A DNA stretch of 64,000 bases. Origin: Klenkia terrae (GTDB lineage: Bacteria > Actinomycetota > Actinomycetes > Mycobacteriales > Geodermatophilaceae). The stretch lies in NCBI RefSeq assembly GCF_900491935.1, contig NZ_UEXK01000004.1:783047-847046 (forward strand), in the 5' to 3' direction. How positions within the stretch are numbered: the stretch's first letter is position 1; every line of letters starts with the position of its first letter. Shown one piece after another: positions 18,163 to 29,290 of this stretch. A model generated the notes under the pieces. That model worked only from the letters and a program-made list of their open reading frames with translations. It was not told the origin of the DNA and did no database searches. Position numbers and translations under genes: made by a program.

Positions 18163-19085
18163 TGTGGATGCCGGAGGCCGCACCGACGCTGGCCCGGATG
18201 CTGACACCGCACCTGGACCGGACGTCGGTCCTCCCGGCGATCGCCCTCGTGGCCCTCGTCGCCTACCTCCTCGGGGTGTGGACGTTGCGGCGCCGCGGGA
18301 TGCGGTGGGCCTGGTACCGCACGGCGAGCTTCGTCACCGGCATCGGGACCGTCTGGCTGGTGACCGCCACGCAGATGGCGGGCTATGCGATGGCGCTGTT
18401 CTCGGTGCACATGGTGCAGAAGATGGTGCTGGGTGTGCTGTCGGCGGCGCTGATCATGCTGGGCGGACCGGTGAGCCTGGCGGTGCGGGCGCTCCCCCGC
18501 CGAGGTCGGGCGGTCTTCCTGCGAGCGGTGCTGCTGCGGACCCTGCGCAGCCGGGCGGCCCGGGTCATCGCGAACCCAGCTGTCTCCACCGCCCTGTTCA
18601 TCGGGAGCCTGTACGGCATCTACTTCACCGAGCTCTTCGACGTGCTCATGCGCACGTGGCAGGGCAACCTCGTCATGCTCGTGTTCTTCCTGTCCAGCGG
18701 GTTGATCGCCTTCGGCGGCACGTTCGCCATCGGACCGTGGCCGCACCGGGCGTCGTTCCCGATGCGGCTGGTGGAGCTCGCTGCCCCGGGACCGCTCCAC
18801 GCGTTCTTCGCGGTCATCGTCATGATGGCCAGCAGGCCGCTGGTGCACGCCTTCGCCTCCCCTCCGGCGGACTGGGACATCGACGTGATGACCGACCAGC
18901 TGGCGGCGGGCAACGTCGTCTGGGGCTTCGGGGAGGTGCCCACCATCCTGGCGTTCACGATCGTCTTCTGGCAGTGGGCCAGCTCGGAAGACCGTCGGAG
19001 CCCCACTGCCGACCGTCGTGTGGAGGCCGACCTGGAGGCCTACAACGCCCGTCTGGCCGAGCTCGCTCGCTCGCACCCGCGCTGA
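18162..19085 (+). CDS. CtaG-type cytochrome c oxidase assembly protein
   Basis: 307-residue membrane protein with about seven helices, of the Caa3_CtaG family (distinct from the Cox11-type CtaG). These proteins help build the copper sites of haem-copper oxidases. Family-like segments include TATQMAGYAMALFSVHMVQKM, LFIGSLYGIYFTELFDVLM, FFLSSGLIAFGG and PLHAFFAVIVMMAS; His and Met in these helices are the likely copper ligands. A charged tail follows about residue 270. It is convergent with the sigma factor gene, and its ATG overlaps the stop of the His-rich small ORF. Confidence 0.85.
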   Translation: MWMPEAAPTLARMLTPHLDRTSVLPAIALVALVAYLLGVWTLRRRGMRWAWYRTASFVTGIGTVWLVTATQMAGYAMALFSVHMVQKMVLGVLSAALIMLGGPVSLAVRALPRRGRAVFLRAVLLRTLRSRAARVIANPAVSTALFIGSLYGIYFTELFDVLMRTWQGNLVMLVFFLSSGLIAFGGTFAIGPWPHRASFPMRLVELAAPGPLHAFFAVIVMMASRPLVHAFASPPADWDIDVMTDQLAAGNVVWGFGEVPTILAFTIVFWQWASSEDRRSPTADRRVEADLEAYNARLAELARSHPR

Positions 19086-19110
19086 AGCACGGCCGACCGG
19101 TGGGCGGGCA

Positions 19111-20139
19111 TCATCCGCGGAGCAGCTCTGCCGGCGGGGTCGGGGGCAGGCCGAAGAGGTCGAACAGGCCGGTGTCCAGGAACGACGTGATCCGGCTGAT
19201 CTTCCCGTCGTGCACCTCCAGTGCCTGGAGGGCGAAGGGCGCCCAGCCACCGGAGCCGTCGGGCTTCCACTGCGCGAACGCCGTCGACCCGTTGAGCTCC
19301 ACCGGCATCAGCACCGACCCCCGGCAGCCCGAGCCCGGCCCGACCATCCAGGCGACGACGTCCTCGGCCGAGCGCAGCCACATGGCGAACGGCGGCATGT
19401 CCTGGACGGCGTCGTCGTGCAGCAGCTTGACGAACGCAGCCATGTCGTAGCGCTGGAACGCGTCGACGTAGGCGGCGAGGAGCTCGGCCTGGTCGGCGTC
19501 GACCTCGCCGGGGCGGGCCTTGCCGTCGTGGCCGGCCAGCGTGGCCCGGGCCCGCTGCAGGGCGCTGTTCACCGCGGCCGTGGTGGTGTCCAGCAGGCCG
19601 GCCACCTCCTCGGCCCGCCAGCGCAGTACCTCCCGCAGCACCAGCACCGCCCGCTGCCGCGGCGGGAGCACCTGCAGCGCGGCCACGAACGCCAGCCGTA
19701 CGGAGTCCTTCAGGACGGCGGCGTCGGCCGGGTCCCCGCCGAGCACCGTCCCGGTCAGGGCCGGCTCCACCCACGCGCCGTCGGGCAGGGTCTGCGCCAG
19801 CGAGGCCTCGACCGGCGCGTAGGGCTCGTCGGACATGTCCACCGGCAGGGCCCGGCGCTTGCGGCCGTCGAGCAGGTCCAGGCAGACGTTGGTCGCGATC
19901 CGGTAGAGCCACGAGCGCAGCGCCCCCGGGCCCTGCAGCTTGTCCAGCGAGCGCCACGCCCGGACCATCGTGTCCTGCACGGCGTCCTCGGCGTCGAACG
20001 AGGAGCCCAGCATCCGGTAGCAGTAGCCGGTCAGCTCCCGCCGGTGCTCGGCCATCCGGGCCTCGAGCTCGTCCCGGCCGACGGGCGCGGGCACGGCGGT
20101 GGCATCGAGCACGGCGGTGGGTTCGAGCAGCTCGGTCAT
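19111..20139 (-). CDS. ECF sigma factor with C-terminal SnoaL-like domain (SigG-like)
   Basis: 342 residues. Region 2 lies at about residues 30-95 (YCYRMLGSSFDAEDAVQDTM, LRSWLYRIATNVCLDLLD). Region 4 lies at about 150-200 (LPPRQRAVLVLREVLRW, EVAGLLDTTTAAVNSALQRA). A SnoaL/NTF2-like domain follows from about residue 215 (AYVDAFQRYDMAAFVKLLHDD, GKISRITSFLDTGLF). ECF factors of this type, such as mycobacterial SigG, have no separate anti-sigma factor, and the tail is thought to regulate activity. It lies 13 nt after the lipoprotein gene 20153-21646 and is probably co-transcribed with it. Confidence 0.9.
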   Translation of the reverse strand: MTELLEPTAVLDATAVPAPVGRDELEARMAEHRRELTGYCYRMLGSSFDAEDAVQDTMVRAWRSLDKLQGPGALRSWLYRIATNVCLDLLDGRKRRALPVDMSDEPYAPVEASLAQTLPDGAWVEPALTGTVLGGDPADAAVLKDSVRLAFVAALQVLPPRQRAVLVLREVLRWRAEEVAGLLDTTTAAVNSALQRARATLAGHDGKARPGEVDADQAELLAAYVDAFQRYDMAAFVKLLHDDAVQDMPPFAMWLRSAEDVVAWMVGPGSGCRGSVLMPVELNGSTAFAQWKPDGSGGWAPFALQALEVHDGKISRITSFLDTGLFDLFGLPPTPPAELLRG

Positions 20140-20152
20140 GGCGGTCCTCAGC

Positions 20153-21646
20153 TCACTGGTAGGTGACGAGCTCCGGCAACGGGAGGGCCTGCGCGACGGT
20201 CTGCTCGGGGGTGAGCATCGGCTCGTCCTCGTCGATGAAGTTCTTCCAGCCCCAGTAGATCGGAGAAGGGGCCCCTTGGTGAAGGGCGTTCCACGTCCCC
20301 TGCTTCGCGGGCTGGCTGCCCTGCCCGTCCACGTGCACCATGATCGCCAGCTCCTCGCGGGAGGTGTCCAGCCGCTCGCGGTCGGTGATCATCCGCAGCT
20401 GGAACTGGTGCAGCACCAGCAGCTTCTGCGGCAGCGCGTTCGCCCGGGTCAGGTCGGCCAGCCAGGTGACGACCGAGTTGACCTCGTCGACGCCGACCGA
20501 CCCGATCTGGTTCAGGTGGGTCTCGTCGGGCTGCAGCCGCCACTCCGGGTCCAGCGCCAGCCCGACGTAGGGCAGCTCGAGCAACGACTGGTACTGCTGC
20601 GCCTGGGTGAGGAAGTCGGTCCGCCCGGGCTGCAGGTCGAGGATCACGTAGAGCCCGGCGGCGCCGGCGGCCTCCACGTAGGGCCGCAGGGCCGCCGGGT
20701 CCGTCTCGGTCGAGTAGTTGCCGTCCGGTCCTGCCGACGCCGAGGCCACCGTCACGATGATCTCGAACGTGGGGACGACGGTCTTGTCCGGCAGCAGCGC
20801 GTCGTAGGGGGCGGCGAACTCGCCGGCCCGGGCGATCGACTCGTCCAGGCCCTGCTCGCCCAGGACGCCCAGCGCCGGGCCCTCGGGCGACCCGTACATG
20901 GCCACCAGGAAGTGCTCGGGGAACAGCAGCTGGCCCCCGCCGGGCAGCTGCGTGCCCGACGCGGCGGTCGCGGTCTTCCAGTCCAGCCCCTGCACGCCGG
21001 CGAACGCCGCGCCCAGCGCCAGCACGGCGGCCGGCGCCGCGCCGTCCAGGGCGGTCACGACGTCGGCGGAGGCTCGGGGGTCGGTCTGCCCGGCGGTGTC
21101 GACGACGGTGGCACCGGCCGCGCGGGCGGTCACCGCACCGGCGGCCGCCTCGGGGGCACCGCTGTCCAGGACGACGACGTCGGCCAGCGCCTCGGGCGCC
21201 GCCACCTCGGGCAGTTCCCCGCCGACGTCGACGACGTCCCGGTCGCCCAGCTCGCCGTCGGCGACGCCGGCGCCGTCGGCCAGCACCACCTGGTCGGCGC
21301 CCAGCCGGTCCAGCTCGTCCCGCACCGCGGCGGGGTCCTCGCCCACCAGCAGCAGCGGGACCCCCAGCTCCTGCGCGGCGTCCACGGCGTCGCCCGGCAG
21401 CGGGTCCTCGTCGGGGGCGACCGCGGCCACCGGGGAGGACTCGTACAGCGCCCGGCTGGTGGAGATCGCGGCGGCCACCGGGTCGGTGTCGGCGACCATC
21501 GTGACCGCGGCGCCCGGCGTGCTGGTCACCGGCTGCCCGGCCGCCGGTTCGGCCGCAGCCGGGTCGGACCCCCCGTCGGAGCCGGAGCAGGCCGAGAGCA
21601 CGAGCAGCCCGGCGAGCGCGAGGACGGGGACGGGGGCGGAGCGCAT
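20153..21646 (-). CDS. Two-domain lipoprotein of unknown function
   Basis: 497 residues from ATG 21646, preceded by a GAGAAGG ribosome-binding site. The signal ends in a VLSAC lipobox. About residues 40-230 have short repeats of alternating strand and helix with phrases such as LLLVGEDPAAVRDELDRLGA and QVVLADGAGVADGEL, recalling cell-wall-binding repeat type 2. From about residue 235 to the end a region with VAMYGSPEGPALGVLG, YVILDLQPGRTDFL, YVGLALDPEWRL and PIYWGWKNF looks like a glycosidase-type barrel, though I cannot name catalytic residues. It shares an operon with the ECF sigma factor, so it may be a surface sensor or a target of that factor. Confidence 0.8.
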   Translation of the reverse strand: MRSAPVPVLALAGLLVLSACSGSDGGSDPAAAEPAAGQPVTSTPGAAVTMVADTDPVAAAISTSRALYESSPVAAVAPDEDPLPGDAVDAAQELGVPLLLVGEDPAAVRDELDRLGADQVVLADGAGVADGELGDRDVVDVGGELPEVAAPEALADVVVLDSGAPEAAAGAVTARAAGATVVDTAGQTDPRASADVVTALDGAAPAAVLALGAAFAGVQGLDWKTATAASGTQLPGGGQLLFPEHFLVAMYGSPEGPALGVLGEQGLDESIARAGEFAAPYDALLPDKTVVPTFEIIVTVASASAGPDGNYSTETDPAALRPYVEAAGAAGLYVILDLQPGRTDFLTQAQQYQSLLELPYVGLALDPEWRLQPDETHLNQIGSVGVDEVNSVVTWLADLTRANALPQKLLVLHQFQLRMITDRERLDTSREELAIMVHVDGQGSQPAKQGTWNALHQGAPSPIYWGWKNFIDEDEPMLTPEQTVAQALPLPELVTYQ

Positions 21647-21783
21647 GGACCTTCTCTCGTCGGGGCCCGCGTCGGTACGCAGGCCGTTCACGAGGCTAAC
21701 GGCCCCGCGGCGGTCGCGTCGTCACCATCCGGTGACGACGGAGAGCGGTCGCCCCGGGAGCCGCCGACCGGTAGAGAGGAGGG

Positions 21784-23049
21784 GTGACCGCCTCCGTCCC
21801 GTCCGCCGACCCCGACCTCGTCGCCGCCCTCCGCCCGATCGAGGCCCCCGAGTGGCCGGCCTTCGGCCGGGCGATGAGGCGGGTCTTCGGCGAGGACCCC
21901 ACCGGCCCCTACGTCGACGAGCCACGGCCGACCGCCGAGCTCGACCGGTCGCTGGCCCTGGTCGAGGACGGGTTCGTCGCGGCCACCGCCGGCATCTACA
22001 GCCTCGAGCTGACCGTGCCCGGCGGCGTCGTCCCGACCGCGGGCCTCACCTGGGTCACCGTCTCGCCCACCCACCGCCGGCGCGGTGTACTCACCGCGAT
22101 CATGCGTCGGCAGCTCGACGAGGTGCACGCCGCCGGCCGCGAGCCGGTGGCCGCGCTGTGGGCCGCGGAGGGCGGCATCTACGGCCGGTTCGGCTACGCC
22201 CCGGCGGTGTGGCGCGGAAACCTCTCCCTGGACCCCTCGCGGGTCCGGCTGCGCGGCGACCTGCCGGTGTCCACCGGCCGGGTCACCATGACCGACCTGG
22301 ACGGGTACCGCGCCGCCGCCGTCCCGCTCTACGACCGGCTGCGCCGCGAGGTGCCCGGCCACCTCGCCCGCGACGGCCGGTGGTGGGACCGCCGGCTGCG
22401 CGACGACAAGGACGACCGCGACGGCTGGACCGAGCGGCGCTACGCGCTGCACACGGCGGACGACGGCCAGGTCACCGGGTACGCCAGCTACCGGCAGAAG
22501 GAGAAGTGGTCCCTGCGGGACGACCCGCAGAGCCAGCTGCAGGTGGTGGACCTGGTCGCCGCCGACCCGGTGGTGCGGGTGGCGCTGTGGCGGTTCCTGC
22601 TCGGCCACGACCTGGTGCGCGAGCTGACCTCGTGGTCGCTGGGCGCCGAGGACCCGCTGCGCGCGATGGTCGCCGACCCCCGCTCGGTCACCACCACGCC
22701 CTCGGACGCCCTCTGGGTGCGCCTGGTCGACGTGGACCGCGCGCTGGCCGCCCGCCGCTACCCGGCGCCGATCGACCTGGTGCTGGAGGTGCGCGACCCG
22801 TTCTGCCCGTGGAACGACGGTCGCTGGCGGCTCACCGGCCACCCGGCCGGCGGGCACTGCGCCCGCACCGACCGCGACCCGGACTTCGTGCTGGGCATCG
22901 AGGAGCTGGGCGCCGCCTACCTGGGCGGTGTCTCGCTGGGCACGCTGCTGCGGGCCGGCCGGATCACCGAGGTCAGCCCCGGCGCGGTGGCGCTGGCCTC
23001 CACGTCGTTCTCCTGGCCGGTCGCCCCGCAGAGCCCCGACTCGTTCTGA
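21784..23049 (+). CDS. Eis-like GNAT N-acetyltransferase
   Basis: 421-residue protein of the Eis family: a GNAT domain with CoA-binding motif (TVSPTHRRRGVLTAIMRRQL, about residues 94-113), a second degenerate GNAT domain, and a sterol-carrier-like C-terminal domain. The tyrosine region YGRFGYAPAV, which contains the proposed general acid of Eis, is present. The protein ends in Ser-Phe; in Mycobacterium tuberculosis Eis the C-terminal Phe carboxylate is the catalytic base. Eis enzymes acetylate amines of diverse molecules including aminoglycosides; the natural substrate is unknown. Divergent from the lipoprotein gene. Confidence 0.88.
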   Translation: MTASVPSADPDLVAALRPIEAPEWPAFGRAMRRVFGEDPTGPYVDEPRPTAELDRSLALVEDGFVAATAGIYSLELTVPGGVVPTAGLTWVTVSPTHRRRGVLTAIMRRQLDEVHAAGREPVAALWAAEGGIYGRFGYAPAVWRGNLSLDPSRVRLRGDLPVSTGRVTMTDLDGYRAAAVPLYDRLRREVPGHLARDGRWWDRRLRDDKDDRDGWTERRYALHTADDGQVTGYASYRQKEKWSLRDDPQSQLQVVDLVAADPVVRVALWRFLLGHDLVRELTSWSLGAEDPLRAMVADPRSVTTTPSDALWVRLVDVDRALAARRYPAPIDLVLEVRDPFCPWNDGRWRLTGHPAGGHCARTDRDPDFVLGIEELGAAYLGGVSLGTLLRAGRITEVSPGAVALASTSFSWPVAPQSPDSF

Positions 23050-23068
23050 GCCGCGGTCGGGGCACCCC

Positions 23069-23623
23069 TCAGGGTGCCGAGGCGTAGCGCCAGGACGTCG
23101 GCCGCGGGCGACCGGGCAGGTCGGCGCGGCCGGTGGCCCAGCGCAGCGTGGTGGCCGGGTCGGTGTCGGTCGGGGCGTCGGGGAACACCCGGGCCAGCGT
23201 CGCGACGACCACGTCGACCGGCGGGGACCAGCGCAGCCCGACCGCCTCGACGACGTCCCCGGTGTGCACGAGCACCTCGGCGCAGGCCATCGCGGCGAAC
23301 CCGGCGGGGGCGGGCGAGCCGAAGGGGGGGAAGCCGCGCTCCCCCGGGTCGGCGGCGTCCAGCACCCGGGCCAGCACCTCGCCCCAGGTGGTCAGCCCGG
23401 TGACCAGGCGGCCGTAGCCGGCGTCGGGGTCGCGCTCGTAGCGGCCGGCGGTGAGGTCGACCCGGCCGAGCAGCAGGTCGTGGCCGTACCAGTGCAGGCA
23501 CTCACCGATGTGCCAGACGACGCCGGCGACGTCGGTGTCCAGGACCGGCGCCGTGGGGTCCGGCACCCGGGACAGCACGGCGACGGCCTCGTCGACCGCC
23601 GTCCGGACGTCGTCGCCGCCCAT
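23069..23623 (-). CDS. DinB/maleylpyruvate isomerase-type mycothiol-dependent protein
   Basis: 184-residue helical protein of the mycothiol-dependent maleylpyruvate isomerase N-terminal (DinB-like) superfamily. Likely metal-ligand histidines lie in VVWHIGECLHWYGHD (about residues 35-49) and VLVHTGDVVEAVG (about 117-129). The C-terminus reads TTLRWATGRADLPGRP, as in many actinobacterial members. Enzymes of this group move mycothiol or related thiols to small molecules, but most are uncharacterised. It starts 1-2 nt upstream of where the rpiB coding region ends, so the two lie head-to-tail with almost no gap. Confidence 0.75.
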   Translation of the reverse strand: MGGDDVRTAVDEAVAVLSRVPDPTAPVLDTDVAGVVWHIGECLHWYGHDLLLGRVDLTAGRYERDPDAGYGRLVTGLTTWGEVLARVLDAADPGERGFPPFGSPAPAGFAAMACAEVLVHTGDVVEAVGLRWSPPVDVVVATLARVFPDAPTDTDPATTLRWATGRADLPGRPRPTSWRYASAP

Positions 23624-23624
23624 C

Positions 23625-24092
23625 TCAGCCCCCCGCGGGGTGGTGGCGCTCCTGCTCGTACTCGGCGATCAGGCCGATCCGCCGGACGTGCCGCTCGTCG
23701 TGGCTGAACGGGGTGCGCAGGAAGGTCAGCACCAGCTCGGTGGCCTCCTCGACGGTGTGCTGCCGGCCGCCGACGGCCACCACGTTGGCGTCGTTGTGCT
23801 GACGGGCCAGCTCGGCGGTCGAGGTGTTCCAGACCAGCGCGGCGCGCACCCCGGGCACCTTGTTGGCCGCGATCTGCTCGCCGTTGCCCGAGCCGCCGAT
23901 GACGATGCCGAGGGAGCCCGGCTCGACCACCACCCGCTCGCCCACCTCGATGCAGAACGGCGGGTAGTCGTCCTGGGGGTCGAAGTCGAAGGCCCCGCAG
24001 TCGACCGGCTCGTGGCCGGCGGCGGCGACGGCCTGCATCAGGTGGGCCTTGAGCTCGAGTCCGGCGTGGTCGGTGCCGAGGAAGACGCGCAT
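23625..24092 (-). CDS. rpiB: Ribose-5-phosphate isomerase B
   Basis: 155-residue LacAB/RpiB enzyme interconverting ribose 5-phosphate and ribulose 5-phosphate in the pentose phosphate pathway. The N-terminus MRVFLGTDHAGLELK, the motif GGSGNGEQIAANK and the C-terminal FLRTPFSHDERHVRRI are diagnostic. As in Mycobacterium tuberculosis RpiB, Glu replaces the catalytic Cys of the E. coli enzyme at the GSGNGEQ position. Started at ATG 24092. The DinB-like gene follows immediately on the same strand. Confidence 0.95.
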   Translation of the reverse strand: MRVFLGTDHAGLELKAHLMQAVAAAGHEPVDCGAFDFDPQDDYPPFCIEVGERVVVEPGSLGIVIGGSGNGEQIAANKVPGVRAALVWNTSTAELARQHNDANVVAVGGRQHTVEEATELVLTFLRTPFSHDERHVRRIGLIAEYEQERHHPAGG

Positions 24093-24112
24093 GGCCCCAT
24101 CCAATCGCACGG

Positions 24113-24874
24113 CTACGACAGGCGGGCGGCCACCGGGAGCGGCAGCACCCGCAGCAGGCCCGAGACCGCGCGCCAGGGCCACTCGGGGACGTAGGCCCGC
24201 ACCGGCTCGCGGTCGACCGCCGCCACCAGGGCGTCGACGCCGGTGTCCAGGTCGACGGTGAACGGACCCCGGCGGCCGGTGTTGATGTCGGTCTCGATGA
24301 AGCCGGGGTGGATCGTGGTCACCCGGATGCCCCGGGTGGCGCGGGAGGCCAGCAGGTCGGCCCGGATGCCCTCGGCGAGGACCGCGTCGGCGGCCTTGGA
24401 GGTGGCGTAGGCGGTGCGGGTGCCGCCCATGCCCCGCACGCCGGCGACCGAGCTGATGACCACCAGGTGGCCGTGGCCCTGGGCCCGGAACAGCGCGACG
24501 GCGGCCTCGCAGCACGCGTGGGTGCCCAGCACGTTGGTGGTCAGCACGGCCCGGTTGGGCCGGGCTCCGCCGGTGCCGACCGGTACGCCCTTGCCGAGCC
24601 CCGCGTTGGCCACGAACCGGTCCAGCCCGCCGAGCTCCCCGGCCAGCCGCGGCACGATCTCGGCGACCGCATCCGGGTCGTCGACGTCCAGCGCCGCGGT
24701 GAGCACGGTCGCACCGGTCGCCGTCAGCCCCCGCCGGAGGGCGTCGAGCCGGTCCGTGCGGCGGGCCACCAGGGCCAGGTCGTGGCCGGCGGCGGCCCAG
24801 CGACGGGCCATGCCCTCGCCGAGGCCGGAGCTGGCGCCGGTGATGAGGATGCGCTGGCGGCGGGGGTGCGGCAT
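24113..24874 (-). CDS. Short-chain dehydrogenase/reductase
   Basis: 253 residues from ATG 24874 (an in-frame ATG at 24886 is also possible). Rossmann motif ITGASSGLGEGMARRW (about residues 10-25), the NAG motif VANAGLGKG, catalytic Ser in VISSVAGVRG and YATSK (Tyr and Lys) are all present. An ARR after the second strand suggests NADPH preference. The C-terminal part (PEWPWRAVSGLLRVLPLP) is like membrane-associated SDRs of the DltE/YqjQ style. Substrate unknown. It lies 26 nt after the DsbA-like gene and 20 nt before rpiB, all on one strand. Confidence 0.88.
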   Translation of the reverse strand: MPHPRRQRILITGASSGLGEGMARRWAAAGHDLALVARRTDRLDALRRGLTATGATVLTAALDVDDPDAVAEIVPRLAGELGGLDRFVANAGLGKGVPVGTGGARPNRAVLTTNVLGTHACCEAAVALFRAQGHGHLVVISSVAGVRGMGGTRTAYATSKAADAVLAEGIRADLLASRATRGIRVTTIHPGFIETDINTGRRGPFTVDLDTGVDALVAAVDREPVRAYVPEWPWRAVSGLLRVLPLPVAARLS

Positions 24875-24900
24875 GCCCTCGAGCATGCCGCACCCGGTGC

Positions 24901-25566
24901 TCAGGCCTTGGTGCCGATCTCCAGCGCGGAGGCCGGGACCGTGGAGAAGTCGGGCTCCTCGGTGCGGGTCCGCTTGAGCTCCCAGAAGCCGGGCATGTTC
25001 GCCAGCAGGACGGCGCCGTCGAAGGCCTTGCCGGCGTCCTCGCCGGTGGGCACGCGGCTGATGACCGGGCCGAAGAAGGCGACGCCGTCCACGTGCAGGA
25101 CCGGGGTGCCGACCTCCTCGCCGACGGGGTCCATGCCCTCGTGGTGGCTCTTCCGCAGGGCCTCGTCGTACTCGGTGGAGTCCGCGGCCTCCGCCAGCGA
25201 GGCCGGCAGGCCGACCTTCGCCAACGCCGGGGCGATCACGTCGGCCAGCTCCTGGCCCTCCTGGTGCCGCAGGGTGCCCATCGCGGTGTAGAGGTCGCCG
25301 AGGACCTCCTCGCCGTGCTGCTGCGCGGCGGCGATCAGCACGCGGACCGGGCCCCACGCCTGCTTCATCATCTCGACGTACTGCTCCGGGAGGTCCCGGC
25401 CCTCGTTGAGGACGGCCAGGCTCATCACGTGCCAGTGCACGTCGAGGTCACGGACCTTCGACGCCTCGATCACCCAGCGGCTGGTCAACCAGGCCCAGGG
25501 GCACAGCGGGTCGACGTAGACGTCCACCTTGGCTGCGGTGGGGGCGCTCTGCACGGCTTCGGTCAT
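24901..25566 (-). CDS. DsbA-like mycothiol-linked oxidoreductase (Rv2466c family)
   Basis: 221-residue cytoplasmic DsbA-fold protein of the Rv2466c type. The active site reads [13 protein letters not shown] (about residues 19-31): the first Cys is present but the second Cys of the CPWC motif is Ala, leaving a one-Cys centre. The cis-Pro segment [18 protein letters not shown] is intact. Rv2466c is a mycothiol-dependent reductase; a one-Cys form would need mycothiol directly for resolution. Divergent from pepN across about 146 bp. Confidence 0.85.
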   Translation of the reverse strand: MTEAVQSAPTAAKVDVYVDPLCPWAWLTSRWVIEASKVRDLDVHWHVMSLAVLNEGRDLPEQYVEMMKQAWGPVRVLIAAAQQHGEEVLGDLYTAMGTLRHQEGQELADVIAPALAKVGLPASLAEAADSTEYDEALRKSHHEGMDPVGEEVGTPVLHVDGVAFFGPVISRVPTGEDAGKAFDGAVLLANMPGFWELKRTRTEEPDFSTVPASALEIGTKA

Positions 25567-25712
25567 GCGATCTCCTTCGGGTTCGGGACGGCGATGGGGC
25601 TGCTGACGCGCTCAAGGGCGGGCTCGGTCCCGGCATTCCCACCGGACCCGCTGGTCCACACCAGTCCCCCGCCCACCCGGGGATGTCCGACCGACGTGGG
25701 AAGCTGCCCCGC

Positions 25713-28271
<2,559 letters not shown>

Positions 28272-28276
28272 GACGA

Positions 28277-28310
28277 CGGAGGCCCACCCGGCGAACCGGG
28301 TGGGCCTCCG
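28277..28310. terminator. Hairpin terminator between convergent genes
   Basis: Perfect 15-bp stem (core GGAGGCCCACCCGG) closed by a CGAA tetraloop, beginning 5 nt after the pepN stop. No T-run follows on either side, as is common in actinobacteria. It faces the convergent DUF5130-like gene and may act in both directions. Confidence 0.85.
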
Positions 28311-28388
28311 GGACCGCAGCTGCCGGAACGGCCTGACCGCAGGGTCCCGCCGGGCGCGCAGCGTCTGGTGGGGGGCGGTCAGGCCCTT

Positions 28389-28829
28389 CTAGTGCCGGGG
28401 GCGGTTGGCCGCGGGGTGGCCAGCCTGGTCGGAGAGCTGGCGCAGGCCGTTGACGATGCCGCCGACCAGGTCGCCGGCGCCGAAGCGACCGGTCATGGTC
28501 AGCACGGCCAGGGCGCAGGCCCGGTCGGGCAGTCGGCGGGCCGCGGCGGAGCCGGTGACGATCTCCAGCACCCGCTGGTCGGGGGCCAGCGCGACCAGCA
28601 CCGACTCGGCGGCGTCGCCGCCGGAGCGGGCGTGCAGCTCCTCGGCCCCGGCCCGGGTGTCGGTGGGCAGCTCGCCGATGTAGAGGGTGAACCGCAGGCC
28701 GGTCTCCCGGGAGGACATGGTCAGCGCCTCGTCGAGCCGGGCCAGCTCGGCCGGGCTGAACGGCGGGGCCTGCGCGCCTTCCTGGTCGTCGACGATGGGC
28801 TCGCGGGTGTCCTCGAGCTCGGTGGCCAT
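28389..28829 (-). CDS. DUF5130-like protein
   Basis: 146-residue actinobacterial protein resembling the DUF5130 (TPM-domain-like) family. After an acidic N-terminus, the segment FSPAELARLDEALTMSSRET is followed by RFTLYIGELPTDTRAGAEEL, ESVLVALAPDQRVLEIVTG and ALAVLTMTGRFGAGDLVGGI. No signal peptide or membrane helix is evident. Function is unknown. Its 3' end faces the pepN terminator, and it lies about 88 nt downstream of the small membrane protein gene 28918-29232. Confidence 0.75.
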   Translation of the reverse strand: MATELEDTREPIVDDQEGAQAPPFSPAELARLDEALTMSSRETGLRFTLYIGELPTDTRAGAEELHARSGGDAAESVLVALAPDQRVLEIVTGSAAARRLPDRACALAVLTMTGRFGAGDLVGGIVNGLRQLSDQAGHPAANRPRH

Positions 28830-28894
28830 CAGTGGGTGCCTCTCTGCGCGGCGCTGGTGCGGCGACGGGTGGGTGCGGGACGGGGAGCGGTGCT

Positions 28895-28918
28895 CACCGG
28901 GTCGATCACCGGGTCGAT
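28895..28918. repeat. Short tandem repeat
   Basis: Two exact copies of the 12-mer CACCGGGTCGAT, plus CAC of a third, at the 3' end of the small membrane protein gene. Too short to suggest a function. Confidence 0.6.
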
Positions 28919-29232
28919 CACCAGGTACCGCGGGCTCCGCCGGACGCGGTCCGGCGCGGGTTGCCCACGGTGTCGCGCGGGTGGCCGGCGGTCTCGCCGA
29001 TGGTCAGCGCCGCGGCCTGCGCACCGGTCGTGTGCTCGACCTCCTCGTGCCCACCGCCGTGCGCCCCGCCCTCGGGGTGCGGCTCGTACCAGACCGCGGC
29101 GTGGCCCCAGGGGGTGCCGGGCTTGTAGCGGGCGCGCTCCTTGAGCGCGGGCAGCAGCACCAGCCCGTAGGCCAGCAGCACGACGGCCAGCGGGGCCACC
29201 ACGAAGACGAGCAGGGTCTCGACGACGGTCAC
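28918..29232 (-). CDS. Small actinobacterial membrane protein, possibly CtaJ-like
   Basis: 104 residues from GTG 29232. One N-terminal helix (LLVFVVAPLAVVLLAYGLVL) is followed by ALKERARYKPGTPWGHAAVWY and a Gly/His-rich tail (EGGAHGGGHEEVEH). The helix plus RYKPGTPW module recalls a small accessory subunit of actinobacterial aa3 oxidase (CtaJ) as I remember it; that match is uncertain. It could otherwise be called a conserved hypothetical membrane protein. Divergent from the kynureninase gene. Confidence 0.6.
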   Translation of the reverse strand: MTVVETLLVFVVAPLAVVLLAYGLVLLPALKERARYKPGTPWGHAAVWYEPHPEGGAHGGGHEEVEHTTGAQAAALTIGETAGHPRDTVGNPRRTASGGARGTW

Positions 29233-29290
29233 GACGTCGAATCTACCGGGGCCGGTGCCCCCGGGCTCGCCAGCCGTGCAGCATGGGCCC

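Noticed and set aside
28895..28922. Short tandem repeat considered as the start of a CRISPR array or iteron set
   Set aside because: Only two full 12-bp copies without spacers. No CRISPR array or origin-like iterons were seen anywhere in the window.
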